This document shows, one piece after another, positions 1 to 9,044 of a stretch of 64,000 nucleotides of DNA (positions are counted from its first letter, which is position 1; each line of letters starts with the position of its first letter). This DNA comes from Microbacter margulisiae (GTDB lineage: Bacteria; Bacteroidota; Bacteroidia; Bacteroidales; Paludibacteraceae), in NCBI RefSeq assembly GCF_014192515.1, contig NZ_JACHYB010000001.1:1798001-1862000 (forward strand). The letters are read 5' to 3'. The translations under genes were made by a program, and so were the position numbers. Below the pieces are notes generated by a model that saw only the letters and a list, made by a program, of their open reading frames with translations, ran no database searches and had not been told where the DNA came from.

Positions 1-735
1 AAAATGTTGTACAGCTTCTCGGATAGAAGCTAAACCAAAATCTTCAGGTTGAATGTAGTCGAGCTTAATAAAGAAAGTTTCGGCTACATCATCCAAAGGT
101 TTCAATTTGTTCAAATCTTCCACGTCACATCGATAAAAAAGATCCAATGTTGGAATGGTCATCCCCGACCAGCGATACCGGTTTGGAATAGTAAAAAGCA
201 TCTCTGCATTTGTTACAGTCAGATTTAGTTCTTCCTTTATTTCGCGTCTTACAGCCTCTTCCCCACTCTCTTTCAAAGTAACAAATCCACCGGGAAGATC
301 CAAAGTTCCTTTAGCGGGATGGTGAGCCCTACGACCAACCAACAATTCTCCCTCTTCGTTTACAATGAGTGCAGCTACTGCAGCTGATGGATTAATGTAA
401 TAATTAAACCCACAATTTTCGCATGTCTTGGAATTATCCTGTTTAGCAACAAAATCAGAGGAACCACAAACCGGACAATAACGAAAAAGAGCCAGTGGAT
501 GCTGATCTTCTCCAACATTCACAAGTTTATCTTTTTTAGTCTGATGGTTCGCTTCATACACAGTAGCCACAACAGTCAAAACACCAATCACAGCAATCAC
601 AGACAAAACCAAAACTGTAATTGTAATTCTCTCTTCAAGAAGGTTCTTAGTAAGAGCGTTAATAATTCCATAAGCTAAAACCATCAAGACAATGGTAGCT
701 AAAATAGTAAGGGTAATTTTTAATGATGCTTTCAT
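1..735 (-). CDS. Membrane-anchored NUDIX hydrolase with zinc ribbon (partial, 3' end beyond window)
   Basis: Translating the minus strand from the ATG at 735 gives 245 codons without a stop to the window edge. Residues about 3-28 and 38-60 are two hydrophobic, probably membrane-spanning segments. A CPVC...CENC zinc ribbon follows at about 86-107. The NUDIX box starts at about residue 150, with the pattern GGFVTLKE...REIKEEL, matching Gx5Ex7REUxEE. The family hydrolyses nucleoside diphosphates linked to another moiety; the ribbon-plus-NUDIX order recalls NudC-type enzymes, but the substrate cannot be told. The membrane segments would put the catalytic domain at the membrane, which is unusual for NUDIX proteins. 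A good promoter lies 60-90 nt upstream. The C-terminus is missing, so subfamily is open. Confidence 0.85.
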   Translation of the reverse strand, partial: MKASLKITLTILATIVLMVLAYGIINALTKNLLEERITITVLVLSVIAVIGVLTVVATVYEANHQTKKDKLVNVGEDQHPLALFRYCPVCGSSDFVAKQDNSKTCENCGFNYYINPSAAVAALIVNEEGELLVGRRAHHPAKGTLDLPGGFVTLKESGEEAVRREIKEELNLTVTNAEMLFTIPNRYRWSGMTIPTLDLFYRCDVEDLNKLKPLDDVAETFFIKLDYIQPEDFGLASIREAVQHF

Positions 736-796
736 AGAACATAAGATTTAGATCAATTTATAAACAAACCACCACTCTTCAATATCAGCTTTAGCG

Positions 797-826
797 CAAA
801 GATAAATAAGATTTCATGAGAAACAA
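797..826 (-). promoter_or_regulatory. Bacteroidota-type promoter for the NUDIX gene
   Basis: On the minus strand a TTG (824-826) is followed by 19 nt and TATCTTTG (797-804), fitting the Bacteroidota consensus TTG-N19-21-TAnnTTTG. The start codon lies at 735, giving a leader of roughly 55 nt. Confidence 0.6.
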
Positions 827-938
827 TTTATTTAACATAAACTTTTCATCATTCATAGTGATTCTGCAGAACAAAAGCTTTCCTCTCCAATTTCATTGTT
901 GTATACGCCGTCATCGTTTTCAAAAATTGAAAAAAGAG

Positions 939-969
939 TTGATAGGGAAAAAAATTTATTGTACCTTTG
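939..969 (+). promoter_or_regulatory. Promoter of the tRNA-Lys gene
   Basis: TTG at 939-941, a 20-nt spacer and TACCTTTG at 962-969 match the Bacteroidota vegetative promoter. Transcription would start about 5-8 nt before the mature tRNA at 982. Confidence 0.65.
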
Positions 970-981
970 CGCTCCTAAAAT

Positions 982-1054
982 GACTCCGTAGCTCAGTTGG
1001 TAGAGCAAATGACTCTTAATCATTGGGTCGAGGGTTCGAGCCCCTCCGGGGTCA
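982..1054 (+). tRNA. tRNA-Lys(CTT)
   Basis: The sequence folds into a full cloverleaf. The acceptor stem pairs 982-988 with 1047-1053 (one T-G pair) with discriminator A1054. The D arm is 991-1006, the anticodon stem pairs 1008-1012 with 1020-1024, and the seven-base loop carries CTT at 1015-1017. The T arm is 1030-1046 with TTCGAGC in the loop. CCA is not encoded. CTT reads the lysine codon AAG. Confidence 0.95.
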
Positions 1055-1061
1055 CTTCCCA

Positions 1062-1088
1062 AAGCGATGTTATTCATCGCTTTTTTAT
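1062..1088 (+). terminator. Intrinsic terminator after tRNA-Lys
   Basis: An 8-bp stem (AAGCGATG 1062-1069 with CATCGCTT 1075-1082) closes a 5-nt loop and runs into a T tract, eight bases after the tRNA. Confidence 0.75.
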
Positions 1089-1103
1089 TTACTTGATTTA
1101 TTA

Positions 1104-3788
1104 TTAATGGCATGCTTCTCTGTCTTCTTTTGTTAAAGAAACTCTACGCAACTGCCGTTGAATATTAAAAAGCTGATTGGGCACGCTTGCACAATATCCG
1201 GCTGACTTAAAAAATAAGGTTCCGTCACCGTCGCATAATACCACAATGGGTAACTTGTTTGATAATAACTGAGGAAATAAAGCGCTAAGAGCCTCAATAA
1301 GGCTTCTTTGCTGATCAATCACAATGACATTGGGAGTCGGCAAAGAAAAAGAAGAAAGAGTCCCTGTCTGGATGTTTTCAGAAGAAGAAAAAACGTAAAC
1401 AAACATCATTTTCCTACCATGGAATTGATCAGCCATCATGGCAAGATCTTGCAGGACATGACGGGAGGGTTCCTGATCAGGATCAAACAGTACAATGGCA
1501 ATCTCTTTTTTTCCTGCAACCAGGGATGCCAATGAGCAGGAAGAAGCTTGCCCTGCCGGACGAACAGTAACAGCACCCAAATCTATTTTACCCAAAGGAT
1601 GGATGTCATTCGGATATTGCCGCAGGGTAACCGGTAAATGTACTTCATCTCCTTTCGAAACCTTGAAAAATTGCATGGAGCTAAGCACGCTACCATCCGT
1701 CAATCGAACTCCTGTTGTAAGCACATAACGTCCTGTATCTACAGGCAAAGGATCGGGAAAGTCACCGATTCGCTGAAAACCTTCATAGGGAAGTGTATGG
1801 TAATGCCCATCATGGAGCACTCCTAAGGTGAAATTATGGTCATATTGAGGTGATATTCTGTTTTTACAATCCAGTAATTTTATTTTCCCCCATACAGGGA
1901 TTGATGCTTTCCCCGTATTGAAATCAACGTCAAACCATTCGTCGTTATGTTGAAATTCAGGTTCGTGAGTTTGCGGATTCAAACGAGACGGAATACCAAA
2001 AGAACGGCAGGCAGCTACAAAAAAAAGATCCCGCGAACGCATATCGGCAATACGGTAAGTAAAGACTTTTTCGGGAGCAATCAGCATATTTGAAATTTGA
2101 TTTGCCGTTCTGGTAATACGTATTGAATCCCTGATCCATTGAATTAATGGAGTGATGTCTTTCCGACACGCCTGGGCCATTTTATCGCCGAAATGACGGA
2201 TCAGAAAAGAACGCCAGGGTGTAATCTCCTCTATGGAGATGCGGGGAGAGAGTACATAATGTATAAAATCGTCATTGCTTATGGATGAATCGTGATATTC
2301 GGGTTTAGTCGCCCACAACAAATGATCGGTAAGTACAACAGAAGTGATATCACTCAAATCCTTTTCCGATAGTTGCGAAGCCAACGCCACAACATAGGCA
2401 GGAGAGACAAACGCATTTTGAGCAAGATACGCTGATATTTGAGGCCAGTTGCCTTCACTGCATCCCAATAAATCCCGTACTGTATCGGGAGAAAGAAAAT
2501 AACGGTTTGCAAAATTTGTCACCCATTGGTCATCTTTAAAAGTAGACATATAAACATGACGGATAGAATCTTCCGTTCGAAGTCGCCGGTCATTTTGTTC
2601 TTTTATAATAGTGCTGAGCGTATCGCAAAGATGAATGGATACAGGGGGAACCATATCAAAATCATAAGTATCAACAGGTATTTTCGGAGACAGAATGAGC
2701 CGAAGAGTATCCATGGTACGGATATCCATTTCTTTAAAACAAAATTGTTTTCCTTTGATTACCCAGACCAAAATATCTCCTTTTCCAAGAGTAGCCGTTG
2801 AATTCCCGTTCACGTCTGTATATGTCTTCAAAATTGGATAAAATGAGGCATAATTATAAAGCCTCCATTCCACACGGGCGCTGTCAACAGGATGCCCAAG
2901 AGAATCAGTCACATGAATTATCACCTTTTTTACTGGAGCATACCGATAGGTAAGATTCAATTCCGAAAACCGGTCGGTGGTACGGATAGCCGACGAATCT
3001 TCAGGATCAGGTCCAAACGTAAAGGTTTGCACCAACATGGCCCGTTTTACCGGCTCGCTAAACCATGCCCTATCCAGACACGGTTCGGGTTCACATCCTC
3101 CCATATAATGCCATTTCCCATTAATCCATACCTCCACCCAAGCATGATTATCATCCGTATGCGCCCAACGTGGTGTAAATACCTGACGGGCCGGAATGCC
3201 AATAGTGCGCAGGGCTGCAACCGTAAAAATCGATTCTTCGCCACAACGTCCACAGGCACGCAACAGCAAACTCATGGGTGAATCCGTACGGGCATCCGTA
3301 CACCGATAAGTCACCTTTTCATGACACCAATGATTGATTTCCAAAGCCGCCTGCTCCATATCCAATCCATAAACACGTTGTTTGAGGACAGGATACATCA
3401 CCAGCCGAAACGAATCCAGAGGCTCGTTGTTTACTCTTACCGGCAACACATAATGAAGAAAAATGTTTTCGGGAATTCGATTACCCCAAGGCATATCTTG
3501 CTTTGCCTGTAAGGTTTGTTTCACGTTGGCATAAAAAAACGAAGGCGAATAGGTTACCAGATCGTTCAGAGGCATGAAGGCATATAAATACGCCATCAGT
3601 TGCCTCTCCATATGGGACATCGGATAATATTCCAGGAAAGTCCACATTTTAGCGCTGTCCCCTGTCAATTGATGTTGTGCTGAAATTTGCTGACGGATCT
3701 GCAGCGACAAAGAGGGAGGAAATATAATTTGTCCATAACTCAATTGAAACGAACAAACCAACAGAAGCCAAAATAATCGTTTTTCCAT
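1104..3788 (-). CDS. Secreted transglutaminase-like protein with C-terminal thioredoxin-like region
   Basis: About 894 residues. I start at the second ATG (3788), which directly precedes a signal peptide (MEKRLFWLLLVCSF...YGQ); an in-frame ATG at 3797 is also possible. A transglutaminase-like core lies near residues 170-240: the cysteine in GRCGEES, the histidine in DNHAWVEVW, then a GKWHYMGG strand. A second, weaker copy (FFVAACRSFGIPSRL...NDEWFDVDF) lies near 600-660 and lacks an obvious catalytic Cys-His pair. The last 130 residues contain IVLFDPDQEPSRHVL and a following beta-alpha pattern reminiscent of a thioredoxin fold without a CxxC. In the family such domains act as proteases or cross-linkers on peptides; the substrate is unknown. 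It is transcribed alone, convergent with the tRNA. Confidence 0.75.
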   Translation of the reverse strand: MEKRLFWLLLVCSFQLSYGQIIFPPSLSLQIRQQISAQHQLTGDSAKMWTFLEYYPMSHMERQLMAYLYAFMPLNDLVTYSPSFFYANVKQTLQAKQDMPWGNRIPENIFLHYVLPVRVNNEPLDSFRLVMYPVLKQRVYGLDMEQAALEINHWCHEKVTYRCTDARTDSPMSLLLRACGRCGEESIFTVAALRTIGIPARQVFTPRWAHTDDNHAWVEVWINGKWHYMGGCEPEPCLDRAWFSEPVKRAMLVQTFTFGPDPEDSSAIRTTDRFSELNLTYRYAPVKKVIIHVTDSLGHPVDSARVEWRLYNYASFYPILKTYTDVNGNSTATLGKGDILVWVIKGKQFCFKEMDIRTMDTLRLILSPKIPVDTYDFDMVPPVSIHLCDTLSTIIKEQNDRRLRTEDSIRHVYMSTFKDDQWVTNFANRYFLSPDTVRDLLGCSEGNWPQISAYLAQNAFVSPAYVVALASQLSEKDLSDITSVVLTDHLLWATKPEYHDSSISNDDFIHYVLSPRISIEEITPWRSFLIRHFGDKMAQACRKDITPLIQWIRDSIRITRTANQISNMLIAPEKVFTYRIADMRSRDLFFVAACRSFGIPSRLNPQTHEPEFQHNDEWFDVDFNTGKASIPVWGKIKLLDCKNRISPQYDHNFTLGVLHDGHYHTLPYEGFQRIGDFPDPLPVDTGRYVLTTGVRLTDGSVLSSMQFFKVSKGDEVHLPVTLRQYPNDIHPLGKIDLGAVTVRPAGQASSCSLASLVAGKKEIAIVLFDPDQEPSRHVLQDLAMMADQFHGRKMMFVYVFSSSENIQTGTLSSFSLPTPNVIVIDQQRSLIEALSALFPQLLSNKLPIVVLCDGDGTLFFKSAGYCASVPNQLFNIQRQLRRVSLTKEDREACH

Positions 3789-4019
3789 GGCAAACAAGTA
3801 AATATCATTCTAACAAAAAGATACTTCGATAAAAAACTTGTCCGGATACAAACTCAATCCATTCTCTTCAATATGCGTATGACAAATATACAGTCAAAAA
3901 AAGCGGATTCATCCTGTTTGCTATAATATGGATATTAAAGATAGTTTTAACAAAAATCCGTCTATAAATAACAACAGAAAGAAAAAGCTACCAGTAGAAC
4001 AAAACATGTTTTTTGGTTG

Positions 4020-4027
4020 TATCTTTG
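4020..4027 (+). promoter_or_regulatory. -7 box of the downstream secreted protein gene
   Basis: TATCTTTG matches TAnnTTTG. No clear -33 TTG is seen at the usual distance. The 285-bp stretch 3789-4073 between the divergent genes is otherwise AT-rich without recognisable features; a CAAATATA at 3883-3890 could be the minus-strand counterpart. Confidence 0.35.
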
Positions 4028-4133
4028 AAAATAATTCCAGTATATTTCTTTGATTTTTAATGAATTATAAAGCATGAAATTTACTCTGGAAAGGGCACCA
4101 AAAAATACACAACTCATTATTTATCATTATTCT

Positions 4134-5420
4134 ATGAAAAAATATATATTTCTACGATTACTGATGTTAAGTTTTGTGGGAATACCGTGGTGGCTCAACG
4201 CACAAAATTACACAACCATTCAGGGGAGAGTGATTGATGCCTCCAATCATCATCCGGTTGCGGCAGCATCAGTGCAGGTGAAGGGAACTCCTATTGGTAT
4301 TGTCACCAATGGCGACGGACAATTTTTACTTAAGATACCGGATGGATTTCAACAAGACAGTGTACGTTTTTCGTACGTAGGATTCATTCCGGTTTCAATC
4401 GGCATCCGTGAATTAGTTGCGCGCTCTCCTAAAAACATCATCCGTTTACACCCTGCCATCTATAACCTGAATGACATCACAATCCTATCGGGGAATGCTT
4501 ACGATCTGGTGCAAAGCGCTTTTGCCAACACGGTTAAAAATTATGGAAAAAAACCCGTACAAATGACTGGCTTTTATCGTGAGTTTATCAAAAAGGGAAA
4601 TCGCTACATTGCCATCAGCGAAGCTGTATTGAATCTGGTCAAAGCTTCATACAGCTCATTTGCTTCCGATCAGGCAGCCATCCTCAAAGGGCGTGGTATT
4701 GTAGATCATTCTCAAATTGACACCCTATTTATGAAATTCCAGGGTGGCATCACGTCAGCATTGACACTCGATGTAATGAAAAATCCCTTTATCGGAGGTA
4801 CACCCCTGAATGAAATCGGAGCATATTACACATTTACCTACGGAATGCCGGAAATGATTGACAACCGGCTCAATTATGTAGTGGATTTTGATCAACGTCC
4901 CGAAACACGCGGAGAAATCATGTTCCGGGGGAAGATTTACATTGATGCAAAAACCGAAGCTGTGACGCGAATGGAGTTTAACATGAATGTAGAAAATCGA
5001 CCGGAAGCAAGTGATTTATTCATCCTGAAAAAACCTCATGGAGTAAGAGTTGATGTCGTTTCAGCTCACTATGAGGTAAACTACAAAGAAGAACGACATC
5101 GTTGGTATTACAATTATGCATCCATGGAAGTTAAATTTAAATGCAAATGGCCGAAACATTGGTTCAGTTCATACTTTACGGTAAAAGGCGAACTGGCCAT
5201 CACTGATCATTCGGATAATATAACACCCATTCCGCCTCATGACAGGGTGAAATGGAATGAGATCGTTTCCGACAAAGTCACGAATTTCAAAAATGATAAC
5301 TTCTGGGAATCCTACAATGTTATAGAGCCAGAGAAACCGATTGATCAGGTCATAAAAAAGATTGCCAAACAACTGAAGCGCGAAGAAATCAGGGCAGAAA
5401 AAGAAACAGAGAAAAAATAA
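4134..5420 (+). CDS. Secreted protein with carboxypeptidase-regulatory-like domain
   Basis: About 428 residues from the ATG at 4134; an ATG at 4074 in frame would add 20 residues before the signal peptide, which begins at MKKYIFLRLLML and ends near NAQ. Residues about 25-105 form a CarboxypepD_reg-like beta sandwich (IQGRVIDA...VAAASVQVKGTPIG, then a GDGQFLLKIP turn), the same module found at the N-terminus of SusC proteins. The remaining 300 residues resemble outer-membrane-associated DUF5686-type proteins (FYREFIKKGNRY, later FRGKIYID...MEFNM). It probably sits in the periplasm or at the outer membrane. The C-terminus is highly charged (KREEIRAEKETEKK). No enzyme function can be assigned. 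A bidirectional terminator follows. Confidence 0.7.
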   Translation: MKKYIFLRLLMLSFVGIPWWLNAQNYTTIQGRVIDASNHHPVAAASVQVKGTPIGIVTNGDGQFLLKIPDGFQQDSVRFSYVGFIPVSIGIRELVARSPKNIIRLHPAIYNLNDITILSGNAYDLVQSAFANTVKNYGKKPVQMTGFYREFIKKGNRYIAISEAVLNLVKASYSSFASDQAAILKGRGIVDHSQIDTLFMKFQGGITSALTLDVMKNPFIGGTPLNEIGAYYTFTYGMPEMIDNRLNYVVDFDQRPETRGEIMFRGKIYIDAKTEAVTRMEFNMNVENRPEASDLFILKKPHGVRVDVVSAHYEVNYKEERHRWYYNYASMEVKFKCKWPKHWFSSYFTVKGELAITDHSDNITPIPPHDRVKWNEIVSDKVTNFKNDNFWESYNVIEPEKPIDQVIKKIAKQLKREEIRAEKETEKK

Positions 5421-5453
5421 AAACACATCTTAAGAACCGACCATTTAAAGCAC

Positions 5454-5487
5454 AAAACTCCGTCACTGCATGCAATGGCGGAGTTTT
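5454..5487. terminator. Bidirectional terminator between convergent genes
   Basis: A perfect 9-bp inverted repeat, AAAACTCCG (5454-5462) and CGGAGTTTT (5479-5487), sits between the ends of the plus-strand gene at 5420 and the minus-strand galM at 5511. T tracts exist for both directions. Confidence 0.75.
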
Positions 5488-5510
5488 CCCTGTTTATCTG
5501 TTACCGGCCT

Positions 5511-6560
5511 CTATTTGACAGTGAATTTATAGATCGTGGTTTCATCATACTTTTCTTCTGGATGCAACACCGGCGAAGGAAAATGGGCATAGTTTGGAGA
5601 GCAGGGAAATCCTTGTGCTTCCAGGCAAATAGCGTAGCGCACATCGTATTTCTTTCCATATTTTCCTGTATGGTTCTCAACCCAGTTCCCTGAATAGACC
5701 TGCACGCCAGGCTGTGTGGTAAACATCTCCATCAGGCGACCGCTCCGGGGTTCGTATAAAGAAGCTGCCAATGCCAACTCATGCGCCTGTTGTTTTTTAA
5801 CGACCCAATTGTTGTCTATTCCACGGCCATACGTAAATTGTTTAAAATCAGCATTGATACGATCACTGATTGTAACCGGCTGACGAAAATCCATCAACGA
5901 GTTATCCACGAAGCAAACTTCCCCCGTAGGTGCCTGCGTCTCATCCAGAGGAGTATAATAATCGGCATTGACCATCAATTCATGATCTTCAATATTGCCG
6001 TTCCCGGCTCCTTTAAGATTAAAGAAAGAGTGCTGAGTAAGGTTGATAATCGTTGTTTTATCCGTAGTGGCCTCATAATGGATTTTCAACTCGTCATTAT
6101 CCGTTAGTTCATACGTAACAAATGCAGTAAGGTTGCCGGGATAGTTCTCTTCCCCATCGGCTGAAAAATAAGATAACATGATCTGTTTCTCATTGACCTT
6201 TTCCACATGCCAAATAACATCGTTGAATCCTTTGATACCACCATGCAGATGGTTAGCTCCATTATTGACAACCAACTGATATTCTTTTCCCTCCAGATTA
6301 AAATATCCTTTTTTAATCCGGTTGGCAAAACGACCACACACCGCTCCGAAAAAAGGTTCTTTATTCAGATAGTCATCAATATTGTCAAATCCCAACACAA
6401 CATCTTCTTCTTTACCGGCTCTGTCCGGAACAAAAAGAGAGACAATTTTAGCTCCATAATTCGTTACAGCCATACGGATTTTCCCATTCTGCAACTGATA
6501 CAAAGCAATTTCTTTCCCGTCAATTATTTTACTAAAAGCTGAGTTCATCATTGTAGCCAT
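5511..6560 (-). CDS. galM: Galactose mutarotase (aldose 1-epimerase)
   Basis: 349 residues, the normal family length. It interconverts beta- and alpha-D-galactose so that galactokinase can act. Family landmarks are present: the substrate-binding histidine in NGANHLHGG (near residue 100), the catalytic histidine in NLTQHSFFNL (near 175), the aspartate in RGIDNNW (near 245) and the catalytic glutamate in CLEAQGFPCSPN (near 310). No signal peptide, so cytoplasmic. It starts 5 bp after the galK stop and is surely co-transcribed with it. This is the last gene of the PUL operon and links polysaccharide breakdown to the Leloir pathway. Either of the ATGs near the start (MATMMN) is possible. Confidence 0.95.
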   Translation of the reverse strand: MATMMNSAFSKIIDGKEIALYQLQNGKIRMAVTNYGAKIVSLFVPDRAGKEEDVVLGFDNIDDYLNKEPFFGAVCGRFANRIKKGYFNLEGKEYQLVVNNGANHLHGGIKGFNDVIWHVEKVNEKQIMLSYFSADGEENYPGNLTAFVTYELTDNDELKIHYEATTDKTTIINLTQHSFFNLKGAGNGNIEDHELMVNADYYTPLDETQAPTGEVCFVDNSLMDFRQPVTISDRINADFKQFTYGRGIDNNWVVKKQQAHELALAASLYEPRSGRLMEMFTTQPGVQVYSGNWVENHTGKYGKKYDVRYAICLEAQGFPCSPNYAHFPSPVLHPEEKYDETTIYKFTVK

Positions 6561-6565
6561 TTATG

Positions 6566-7738
6566 TTACTCTCCCAATTTCAAACGGCAAGCGCCATTAC
6601 CAATTTCAGCCACATAGAAGTCAGGTTTCAATCCGGTTTTTGCCTGATAAGCGGCTCCTACTTTTTCAATAAACGAATCAATAGCCTCATCTTTCACCAG
6701 ACTAACCGTGCAGCCTCCAAAACCGCCTCCTGTCATCCGTGATCCGATAACACCATCTATCTTCCATGCCTCTTCTGCCATTGTATCGAGTTCAAGCCCT
6801 GTTACTTCATAATCATCCCGCAATGAGACATGCGAAGCATTCATTAACTGTCCGAATTTATCGATATCTCCTGCCTTGAGCGATTTAACGGCATCTGTGG
6901 TGCGTTGAACCTCAGACACTACGTGACGGGCGCGCTTATGGGCAACAGGATCACTGGCTAAGGCAGATTCCACTTCCTTGAAATCTGCTTCGGTCAGTTC
7001 GGCCAAATATTGAATCGGACGTACTTTGGAGATCAACTCAACAGCTTTCTTACATTCTGCCACGCGCTGATTATAAGCACCAGAATCGAGTTTGTGCGGA
7101 CTGTGGGTATTAGAGATTAACACCTTGACACCTTCCAGTTTTACCGGAACTAATTCGAAATCAAGCGTGTTGCAGTCGAGGAAAATAGCATGGTCTTTTT
7201 CCCCGTTGGCGCTGGCAAACTGATCCATGATGCCGCAATTGACTCCTACAAATTCATTTTCGGCTTTTTGTCCGATTTTAGCAATTTCCACCCGGTTAAG
7301 ATGGGTTTGGAAAACATCATTGAGCATATACCCGGTTACTACTTCCAGTGAAGCGGAAGAAGAGAGACCAGCTCCATTAGGAACATCACCCCAAATCAGC
7401 TGGTCAAGACCGAAAGGAATTGAAAAGCCACGTTTGATAAATTGATCAAACACACCCATCGGGTAGTTGATCCACGATTTAGGATGTGGCGTTTGAAGCT
7501 TGTCAAGGGCTACTTCGACATATTCTTTCTGGTTCAGCGAACGAAAACGGACTACTTTATCGTCGTTTTTACGACACAGCAAATAGGTGCCGAAGCTTAA
7601 AGCACATGGGAATACGAATCCCCCGTTATAGTCGGTGTGTTCTCCGATAAGGTTTACCCGTCCCGGTGAAAAATACAGTGCTTCTGCCGGTTTCCCATAC
7701 AACTTCAAAAACGCTTCTTGTAATTCTTGTGTGTTCAT
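6566..7738 (-). CDS. galK: Galactokinase
   Basis: 390 residues, full length for a GHMP-type galactokinase, which phosphorylates alpha-D-galactose with ATP to galactose-1-phosphate in the cytoplasm. The galactokinase signature GRVNLIGEHTDYNGG lies at about residue 27, the ATP-binding GAGLSSSASLEV at about 123, CGIMDQFAS with the catalytic aspartate at about 167, and the C-terminal GHMP motif SRMTGGGFGGC at about 335. It lies 39 bp after the GH43 gene and 5 bp before galM. GalT and GalE are not in the window and must be encoded elsewhere if the Leloir pathway is complete. Confidence 0.96.
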   Translation of the reverse strand: MNTQELQEAFLKLYGKPAEALYFSPGRVNLIGEHTDYNGGFVFPCALSFGTYLLCRKNDDKVVRFRSLNQKEYVEVALDKLQTPHPKSWINYPMGVFDQFIKRGFSIPFGLDQLIWGDVPNGAGLSSSASLEVVTGYMLNDVFQTHLNRVEIAKIGQKAENEFVGVNCGIMDQFASANGEKDHAIFLDCNTLDFELVPVKLEGVKVLISNTHSPHKLDSGAYNQRVAECKKAVELISKVRPIQYLAELTEADFKEVESALASDPVAHKRARHVVSEVQRTTDAVKSLKAGDIDKFGQLMNASHVSLRDDYEVTGLELDTMAEEAWKIDGVIGSRMTGGGFGGCTVSLVKDEAIDSFIEKVGAAYQAKTGLKPDFYVAEIGNGACRLKLGE

Positions 7739-7777
7739 AATTTGGATATTAATTGATTTATAGTTAGCTACTATGTT

Positions 7778-8959
7778 TTAGTGAAATACGTTCAAACTCC
7801 AGTTGTCCAGCCATTTGATGACTAGTCTATCCTCTTTTATCTCTATCGGGAGCCAGATGTACCGGCCATCAATAGGATTCTGGGGATTCCAGCGATCGGC
7901 CATAAAGATGAATGCATTTTTCTTCCCTTCTACCGGTAGGATATAGGTGCTTTGTCCATGAAACGTCAGGGCTGAGTCTTGCCCCACACAGGGATTGCCT
8001 AACGCTTTCCATGGGCCGAAGATGGAGGAGGCTACTCCTGACCGGGCTGCATTGGGAGCCCAACCCGTACATCCGGAAGTTACCATATAGTACTTCCCTC
8101 TGTCTTTGAAAATAGCAGGCCCTTCATTGTGCCCTCCGGGAAAAACACGGACATACTTACCCGAGAATCCGGTGTAATCGTCATTCAACTGGGCGATTTG
8201 CAAAGTCAGGTTTTCTTCTGAGGAGTAGATGAGATAGGCTTTCCCATCTGTATCGACAAAGGCGGTCATATCCCGGAACATCTGGCCTGTCTTAAAGTCT
8301 CTCCGCACAAACAGTCCTTCTTCTACGGCTTTCATCCATGCGGGCGTCCATCCTTTCAGGCTATCGGGTTGCAGCGTGGATGTTTCCCATGACTTCTTGA
8401 AATTCAATGGCCAGATACCTGCATTGGGACGCAGGGAACGCAGAAAAGTGTAAGGCCCTGCCGGTCGGTCGCTGATCGCTACGCCCGCGCGTGCTGCACT
8501 GTATCCTTCTCCTTTGAGTTCCAGATGGAACCACATCACAAATTTGCGAGTCTTTTTATTGTAAATCACTTTGGGTCGTTCCAGAATACAGCCTTTGGTA
8601 ATGTCGGAATGGGGATCATCGGAAACATGCAGGGCGATCCCTTCGTCTTTCCAGTTATACAGGTCTTTGGATGCGTAACAATGTACGCCTACTTGTGCCG
8701 TATTACCTATCGGTCCTGTTATTTTATGTTCTCCAAACCAGTAATATACGCCTTTATAATATATAATACCTCCTCCATGGGCATTGATGACTTTCCCATT
8801 GGTATCATTCCAGATGGCTCCGGGCCGAAAGGAATCGTAACGTTGTGCTGTTTGTTGATTGCTGACCTTTTCAGATTTTGCTGATATGGCTCCGGCATAT
8901 ACAACCAGAGACAAAACGATCACAGCAGGGATGAGGTAATGTTTTGATCGATTTTTCAT
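7778..8959 (-). CDS. Secreted GH43 family glycosidase, exo-beta-1,3-galactanase-like
   Basis: 393 residues with a signal peptide or anchor (residues 1-28, ending AISA). The five-bladed propeller of GH43 is suggested by INAHGGGIIYYKGVYYWFGEH (about 57-77), by ILERPKVIYN (about 124-133) with the likely acid glutamate, and by GGHNEGPAIFKDRGKYYM (about 275-292). The first blade has NAHGG where most GH43 enzymes have the catalytic-base aspartate. From established knowledge this is typical of the subfamily that includes exo-beta-1,3-galactanases (GH43_24), whose members lack the usual base. The neighbouring galactosidases and galK/galM agree with a galactan substrate; the exact subfamily is inferred. 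Confidence 0.8.
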   Translation of the reverse strand: MKNRSKHYLIPAVIVLSLVVYAGAISAKSEKVSNQQTAQRYDSFRPGAIWNDTNGKVINAHGGGIIYYKGVYYWFGEHKITGPIGNTAQVGVHCYASKDLYNWKDEGIALHVSDDPHSDITKGCILERPKVIYNKKTRKFVMWFHLELKGEGYSAARAGVAISDRPAGPYTFLRSLRPNAGIWPLNFKKSWETSTLQPDSLKGWTPAWMKAVEEGLFVRRDFKTGQMFRDMTAFVDTDGKAYLIYSSEENLTLQIAQLNDDYTGFSGKYVRVFPGGHNEGPAIFKDRGKYYMVTSGCTGWAPNAARSGVASSIFGPWKALGNPCVGQDSALTFHGQSTYILPVEGKKNAFIFMADRWNPQNPIDGRYIWLPIEIKEDRLVIKWLDNWSLNVFH

Positions 8960-9044
8960 ACAGTAATAACTTGATTTTTAATAATTACAATTCAATCGCT
9001 CTTATCAAAAAGATATTTCTTATATCTCTTCCCATGGAACACGT

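Noticed and set aside
853..1113. Minus-strand open frame over tRNA-Lys
   Set aside because: It is the antisense of a clear tRNA and its promoter; the peptide is a well-known tRNA shadow type.
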